Notes under the pieces: generated by a model | Seen by the model: the letters and a program-made list of their open reading frames with translations, nothing else | Told to the model about the DNA's origin: nothing | The model's database searches: none | Position numbers and translations under genes: made by a program | In this document: positions 55,701-64,000 of the stretch, one piece after another | How positions within the stretch are numbered: the stretch's first letter is position 1 | Layout: every line of letters begins with the position of its first letter | From: Schizophyllum amplum | Taxonomy: Eukaryota > Basidiomycota > Agaricomycetes > Agaricales > Schizophyllaceae | Assembly: GCA_007026445.1 (NCBI GenBank) | Contig: VDMD01000121.1 | Coordinates: forward strand, 1-64,000 | Direction of reading: 5' to 3' | DNA: 64,000 nt

Positions 55701-56955
55701 TGCGACTACGGCTTGTGAGTGCTGAATGTTGCGGTCTCTGCAGATCTGACTGGGATGTAGCTGCGAGAACATCGTGTTATGGAGAGGCCACTTCACGCCG
55801 CAAGAGACACAAGGTCTGACGATGAACCTCACAATCAATGGCGGAGAAGGTGAGCAATAGATGATTCTTGCGATATGGGGATCTCACCCAGCTTCCAGCT
55901 TACGCTGCCTCTGTATGGCTCAACGGCGCCTTCTTGAAAACATCATACGGCAAGTAAGTCGACGTGTAAGACCATATATTGTGCGCAAACTGATTCCCTG
56001 TAGCTCGACCAACAATAACAACGTCGTTGACGAGACTGATCTCGTCTATGAGTTGCCAGAGAGCGTCCTTCGCGCTGGCGAGGACAATGTAATAACCGTC
56101 GTGCAAGATAACATGGGACTTGACGAGACCGGCGAGAATCCGGAGACGGGAGAAGGTAGACTGCAGATGCGCCGAGAGATCGTCGCTGACTAGGCTCCAG
56201 AGGATCCGAACCTGTCGAAGGGACCCCGAGGGATCAGAGGGTTCAGCTTGTCTACTGGCTCCTTTGGGAAATGGAAGGTGCAGGGCAAAATCGGTGGGTA
56301 CAAGGAGTGAGTACATGCGAACACTCGTGTGGGTTCTGCGCCTGTTGACTGTTCCGCTAGTTATCCGGACAAAGTCCGGGGTGTTATGAACGAAGGAGGA
56401 CTGTATGGAGAGCGGGCTGGATGGCACCTCCCTGAGTTCGATACGTCGAGTTGGGTGGAGCGAGAGCTTTCTGCAGGACTGCCGGAAGATACGGCAGGCG
56501 TAGGGTTCTTCGTGACAACCTTCGACCTGAGCCTACCCGAGGGCTACGACATCCCCCTGTCCTTCGTCTTCGAAGAGCCTCTCGGGCTGCCCTATCGCGC
56601 CTATCTCTTGGTGAACGGCTGGATGATGGGCAAGCGCGTTGGCAATCTTGGGTGCGTTCAAAGGACAGCGGGTGCGGTCTCATTTGCTGAGCTGTCATAG
56701 GCCGCAGGCCAAGTTCCCTGTCCATGAAGGGATTCTCGAATACCAAGGATCGAAGTGAGCGATCGACATTTAGCAGTGTTCCGGAGCTTCAGCTGATGGA
56801 TTCTGTCTAGCACTGTGGCCGTGGCGCTCTGGGCGATGGAGAACGTGACCGTGGCGCCTGCGCTGAGCTTCGTCGTCGACGGGCACATCGAGGGAGGCGT
56901 CGGGAAGGTTGCGGCAAACAACCCGGTGTGGACGCCGCAGGGGAGGGAGGTGTGA
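52740..56955 (+). CDS. Beta-galactosidase, GH35, with N-terminal membrane anchor
   Basis: Removes terminal beta-galactose from plant-wall pectin, xyloglucan and similar glycans. ATG 52740 begins [14 protein letters not shown]; instead of a signal peptide there are about 47 mostly polar residues, then a hydrophobic segment ([18 protein letters not shown], about 48-65) preceded by KSRLR, as in a type II membrane anchor. The TIM-barrel follows: [31 protein letters not shown], the acid/base Glu in IQIDNEYDQH (split by an intron) and the nucleophile Glu in [16 protein letters not shown] (also split). The downstream beta domains continue to [14 protein letters not shown] 56953-56955. More than fifteen introns; about 1,000 aa, normal for fungal GH35. 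Catalytic residues are intact. If a later in-frame start were used the anchor would be lost. Confidence 0.88.
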
Positions 56956-57259
56956 TGTCATAAGTAAGGGCATGGAGGAGATGGAAAGCAGTCAACGTAA
57001 ATTTTCTCGAAAGCGATCGAAATTTGACGAAGTCCCTTGATCCGCGCGTCCATTGTTCCATTGTTCTCTCGGCAAGACTTGCTTCCGCTGTCGTCACTGC
57101 CTGCGCTTGATGCATTCGGATCTTGACCTTCTTTCGCAAACTTCAAAGGGCTTTCGACGATGAAATTTCGTGCCTGCAAAACTTAAAAGGGCTCAGGCTC
57201 CTTAGTTTTATGACAGTGACCCTCCTACTCCTTTGAATCGCATACGAACCACGTCCGCC
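56956..57259. other. Intergenic 304 bp
   Basis: 3' flank of the GH35 gene and promoter of the transporter gene. No TATA box recognised and no gene. Confidence 0.45.
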
Positions 57260-59326
57260 ATGTCTCTGCCCACGGCGATCTCGTACGTACCACCAGGTAC
57301 CTCAGCGTCGAGCGGCACAAGCTTCAGAGATGTCATAGAGTCTTGTACGTGCTCAGCGCGTCCTTTCGCGCGCCTGGCACTCATGTCTGCCTTTCAGATC
57401 GCCGCGCCCAGTATCTCAAGGCTGGGTCCAGCGTCGCGTCGGACTACGAGGATGACGATGACGATGAGGACGACGAGGACGACCTCGAAACGCCGCGCCC
57501 TAAATCCCGCGGCGACGACATGGTCGACCAGTTCGACTGGGACGGCATCCCTCACGACCGGCGCCCCACTCCCCCGCCCCAGCTAACCGTCCCGGTGCAC
57601 TACACCGACCCAGCCTCATCCCGTCTGCACCACCTCCCGACCCCGTCGTCGCCGCAGACCCGCGAGACCAGTCCCCTCCTCCACAAGACCCTTTCCTTTG
57701 AGGACCGCCACCATTCTCGGCATACCCAGATTCCCCCTCCCATTGATACCCGTACCCATCGCGCGCCGCACCCGCCGTTGGAACGCCGCACCTCTACTGC
57801 GTCCATCAAGTCTTTCAAGCACGTCGGCCACAGCACGTTTGGGCAAACGCTGTTCAACTCGATCGCCATTCTACTCGGGATCGGCATGCTCTCTGAGCCG
57901 CTCGCGTTCCATTACGCAGGCTGGATCGGAGGGACGCTGCTGAACGTTCTGTACGGCGCGATCACGTGTTATACGTGAGTACACTCACTTGATACAAATG
58001 CGCCATGACTGACTTCATCTGCAGCGCGAAGATCCTCGCAAAGATCATACTTTCCGACCCGCGTCTGCGTTCGTACTCAGATATCGGTCGCAAGGCGTTT
58101 GGTCCCCGGGCCACCTTGATGATCAGTATTCTCTTCTGCTTGGAGTTGTTCTCGGTCGCTGTTATCCTGGTGACCTTGTATGCCGACTCCTTGCACTCGA
58201 TCATCCCCGAGATGTCTGCCAACACCTACAAGATCTGGGGCCTGCTCATGTGCGTCTGCTTCCCCATTCCATGTTGAAAAGCATGCTTATCGCCTTTACA
58301 GCCTCATCCCCACCGTCTTCCTTCCTCTCTCCCTCCTCTCCTACACCTCAATCCTTGGCATTGTGTCCACCGTCTTCCTCGTCATTGTTCTCTTCGTCGA
58401 TGGCTTCACCAAGAAGGAAGCTCCCGGCAGCCTTTGGGACCCCGCCGAGACGGAGCTGGGCGTGGGCAACTTCCGCCAGCTAGGCGTCGCGTTCGGGTTG
58501 TTCATGGCCGGGTTCTCCGGGCACGCGGTCATCCCCTCACTTGTGCGCGACATGCAGGATCCGACGGAGTACGAGAAGATGCTCAACTACGCGTTCATTG
58601 CGGCCACCGCTATCTACACCACCATTGGCTACGCGGGATACTTGATGTTCGGCGCTAATGTCAGCGAGGAGGTGCGTTTACCCTTTTGTCATACCTAGTG
58701 GTACTCGATGCTGACCCCCTCTTGCAGATCAGCCTCGACCTCCTCCGTACGCCCGGCTACAACAAGCTTTTCAACCAGCTCGCCCTGTGGTCCCTCGTTA
58801 TCAGCCCGCTCTCCAAGTTCGCGCTTACCACGCAGCCGCTGAACGCCACCATCGAGATGCTCATTGGCCTCACCCCGCACATCGGCTCCCCCGAGGATGT
58901 CGCGAACAAGCCGCGCACGCTGTCCGGCGCCCTCCCGCATCTGCGCACCAGGCACTTCACCCGCGTCAAGAACTACCTCTCCGCCAGAAAGCTCACCGCT
59001 AAGAGCATCCTCTCCCGCCCCGCGACCCGCCACGTCTTCGCCGTCACCCACGCGTCGTCGTGACCTGCCTCGCCGTGCTCGTGTCGATCATCGTGCCCGA
59101 GTTCAGCGCGATGATGGCATTCTTGGGCGCGTTCAGTGCGTTCATGCTGTGCGTGATTGGCCCGATCGCGGCGAGGTTGGCGTTGGAGGCGCAGGATGGG
59201 AAGCAGGCGGCGCAGGAGGGGAAGCGATGGGGCGTGCGTTCCGCAATCGACATCGGGCTGGTGCTGATGGCGCTGGCGATGGCAGGGTGGGGAACGGCGG
59301 CGGCGTTTTTGGAGAGTGATGCTTGA
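57260..59326 (+). CDS. Amino-acid transporter, AAAP/AVT1-like (vacuolar), one apparent frame break
   Basis: ATG 57260 (MSLPTAISYVPPGTSASSGT). A cytosolic N-terminus of about 190 residues includes an acidic run (SDYEDDDDDEDDEDD) and a His/Pro-rich linker, as in fungal AVT1 proteins. The transporter core starts TFGQTLFNSIAILLGIGMLS, then EPLAFHYAGWIGGTLLNVLY, LFCLELFSVAVILVTLYADS and LGVAFGLFMAGFSGHAVIPS, and ends FSAFMLCVIGPIAARLALEA with a last helix before TGA 59324-59326. About ten or eleven membrane helices. Family members move neutral amino acids across the vacuolar membrane by proton antiport. Near 59041-59060 the frame ends after FAVTHASS, while VVVTCLAVLVSIIVPEF continues one frame over. 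One missing base would join them, so a sequence error is likely. Confidence 0.85.
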
Positions 59327-59716
59327 GTGGATTTTGGAAATGGATGGTCGGAAAGGACGGGATAAAAATGAGGGACGGGCAGAGTGAGCGGATGGATGAA
59401 TGGATGGATGAAGTCTTTGTTTTGTACTGGATCAAAAGCCGGACGGTATTTTGTACAGGAAGCACGTCCGGCACTGGCGCTCGTGCGCCCTCTGACGACC
59501 TTCTACGAATTTTACGAACGTTTACGCATGCGTATAAAGCCACACTTAGCATTAGACCTTGTAGCCTTAGCATCAGCAATAATTTTTGTTTCGAGGATGT
59601 GCGTTGGCCTCCAAGGCAAATTTTCAGGCAGGATGGGTCCCTCGTAAATTGTGTGCCCGACCGAAGGGGAGCGCAGCGAAGTGATACAACAATGTGAATA
59701 CAGAGTACAGAAGCGA
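59327..59716. other. Intergenic 390 bp between convergent genes
   Basis: Contains GGATGAATGGATGGATGAA-like repeats at 59391-59411. No gene. Confidence 0.45.
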
Positions 59717-60638
59717 CTATGGCTTTGCGGCGGAAGGGGAGATGACCTTTGCTAGTTCTGGAGTTTATCGTGAGCGAGAGAATTATTTGGGGAGATATCG
59801 TGCTCTTACGCGGCAGCTTGATGCTTTCTTGCACAACAGTGGCCTCGATCTGGTTGTCCGGATTGGGCGGAATGTTGACAACATCGCCGGACGTTGTCCA
59901 CTCGAGCTTCTCGACGTAGGCGTCCACATCACTCTCTACACAATCAAGGTCAAAGACAGAATGCGAACCCAATATGGCTACGCACCAGGGAGATCCAAGT
60001 ACGACGCCAGCCGTGCCTTCGTGATCTTCGTGAACGTCGCCTTCACCGCACGGATCGCCACCTCCCGGATCGCGTCGTCAAAGCCGACACACTCGACAGT
60101 GTAGTTGTCGCGCAGGTTCTCGGACTGTTCCGAGCGGTACACGGACCAGAACGCGGGGAAGCGGCAACGGTAGAGGAAATCGTGGAGGCCCTTGAGCGCG
60201 GGGAGGAGGGAGGGGAGGGGGTCGGGCTCGTCCAGTGTGGCAATGGGCGGCCGCTCGTCGAGCAGTGAGATGCAGAGGTTGAAGTCCGGGCCCGGGACGG
60301 CGGTGAGCGCCTTGATGAGGACGTTGACGACGACGTCGGGGTTGTAGAGCTCGGGGTTGAACTGATACCTGTGATCGCGGTCAGATGGGCGAGATTAAAT
60401 GAGGGGGGGGCTTGTGTTACAGTTTCAGGATGGCGAGGTTGGCCATGCAGTCGTACTCCTGCGCGCGGATCTGGTGGTAGAGGTAGTCCTCGAGGATGCC
60501 GACATTGGAGGGGTTGTAGCGGTCTGATCACTGTCAGTGTCGACTTGTGCGATGGAAATAATTGAGCTCACCGACGCCCGTGACGAGGTCCTCGATGAGC
60601 TCTGTGCGTGTGGCGGGCGTGTGCCAGCTGGAGGTCAT
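59717..60638 (-). CDS. EIF3K: Translation initiation factor eIF3 subunit K
   Basis: PCI-domain subunit of eIF3, which binds the 40S ribosome. ATG at 60638-60636 (MTSSWHTPATRTELIEDLVT). Exons give DRYNPSNVGILEDYLYHQIR, ANLAILKLYQFNPELYNPDV, VVNVLIKALTAVPGPDFNLC, FVECVGF-like segments (NYTVECVGFDDAIREVAIRA) and ITKARLASYLDLPG. After an intron DVDAYVEKLEWTTSGDVVNI and PPNPDNQIEATVVQESIKLP follow, the diagnostic C-terminal block. A last exon LAKVISPSAAKP ends at TAG 59719-59717, with Gln split by the final intron. Four or five introns; length fits the family (about 230-250 aa). Divergent with SWD3 across 107 bp. Confidence 0.9.
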
Positions 60639-60745
60639 TGTGGATGTGGAAGCGAATCAAGCAATCGAAAATTTGGCACAGCCACATATCCCTTTGTTTT
60701 CCTTTTTGGCGCGCGCCGCGACGCGACGCGACTCGAACCAACACC
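60639..60745. promoter_or_regulatory. 107-bp bidirectional promoter (eIF3k / SWD3)
   Basis: The shortest start-to-start spacing in the window. It holds GCGCGCCGCGACGCGACGCG (60710-60730), a CpG-rich run, and no TATA box. Confidence 0.6.
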
Positions 60746-62239
<1,494 letters not shown>

Positions 62240-62595
62240 TCCCTCGGTGTGGCAATGACAGTAGCTTGAGTCAGTGCAAAGCAGTGCGCTTGTGTGCTCG
62301 TTGCGCGCCCTGTCCGCGCCATAGATGTCCAAGGTTCAATGAACGTTGAACATTGAGCCATGCTGAGTACTAGTATACTAGTAGAGTACTAGTACTGCCA
62401 CTCGCTGAGTGACCCAGAGTCATTGCTCAAAGTCGGGCCGGCGCTTCCAGCACCTTCTCGGTCAACCACGTGAAATCGGGTCACCTGCGCGGGCTATATA
62501 AGCCTGTGCCCCGCAGCCAGCGTGCTTATCTCCCACTTTCATCTCGAACCACTCGAATCCCAAACCCGCCCATCCTCAGTAAAGCCTCAGTTACC
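62240..62595. promoter_or_regulatory. Polyubiquitin promoter, 356 bp
   Basis: TATATAA at 62495-62501 lies 95 bp before the ATG at 62596. Upstream are a CACGTG box (62468-62473), a duplicated GAGTACTAGTA block forming TACTAGTA palindromes (62366-62395), and a GTTCAATGAACGTTGAAC cluster (62335-62352) that loosely resembles a heat-shock element. This suits a stress-inducible polyubiquitin gene. Site roles are inferred. Confidence 0.6.
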
Positions 62596-63894
<1,299 letters not shown>

Positions 63895-64000
63895 GCGCTG
63901 AATCGCTGAGGATGTCGCGGCTACAGTTTTGTATCATTAGACCTTTAACATACCCTACACGCACGCATGCATGCAACGCATTAACATGACCAGATCTTTG
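63895..64000. other. 3' flank of polyubiquitin, 106 bp
   Basis: No coding sequence. Contains an ACGCACGCATGCATGC repeat. Confidence 0.4.

Overview
The window is 64 kb of a nuclear chromosome from a filamentous basidiomycete, most likely a wood- or litter-decaying agaricomycete. The grounds are: GC-rich genes cut by many introns of about 47-60 nt with GTRNGT donors and CTAAC-like branch sites; tiny exons; a secreted protein ending in a fungal cellulose-binding module (CBM1); a QDE-1-type RNA-dependent RNA polymerase; and compact, often divergent housekeeping genes. CBM1 argues for a white-rot or litter lifestyle, but the species cannot be named from sequence alone.

Left part (1-14 kb): the 3' end of an unidentified gene; a prenylcysteine oxidase; a secreted DUF1996-WSC-CBM1 protein; an 810-bp non-autonomous DNA transposon with perfect 26-bp terminal inverted repeats flanked by TA; two unidentified genes; and an ammonium transporter. 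Centre-left (14-32 kb): TDP1 with an N-terminal UIM-SIM-UIM-like module, a Gfo/Idh/MocA oxidoreductase, a G1-type cyclin with a KEN box, about 4.1 kb without a recognisable gene but with short tandem repeats, and a long gene resembling the eIF4E-transporter (4E-T).

Centre (32-48 kb): mainly RNA and chromatin genes. These are LYRM2-like, the RNA-silencing RdRP, Sm-D2, Pescadillo/NOP7, Nup53/Nup35 and an ITC1/ACF1-like ISWI partner, followed by an F-box-like gene and an unknown. Right part (48-64 kb): a conserved-looking Ser/Pro-rich unknown, tRNA-Pro(AGG) with a 12-nt intron, a GH35 beta-galactosidase with an N-terminal membrane anchor, an AVT-type amino-acid transporter, eIF3k, a WDR5/SWD3 COMPASS subunit and a five-unit polyubiquitin gene.

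Several pairs share very short divergent promoters (4E-T/LYRM2 123 bp, Sm-D2/NOP7 142 bp, eIF3k/SWD3 107 bp). NOP7, the AVT transporter and polyubiquitin carry frame breaks that are all best explained by missing bases, often in homopolymers. I read these as sequence errors rather than pseudogenes. No CRISPR array, bacterial operon or obvious secondary-metabolite cluster is present. Exon boundaries were placed by eye from splice consensus and protein continuity.
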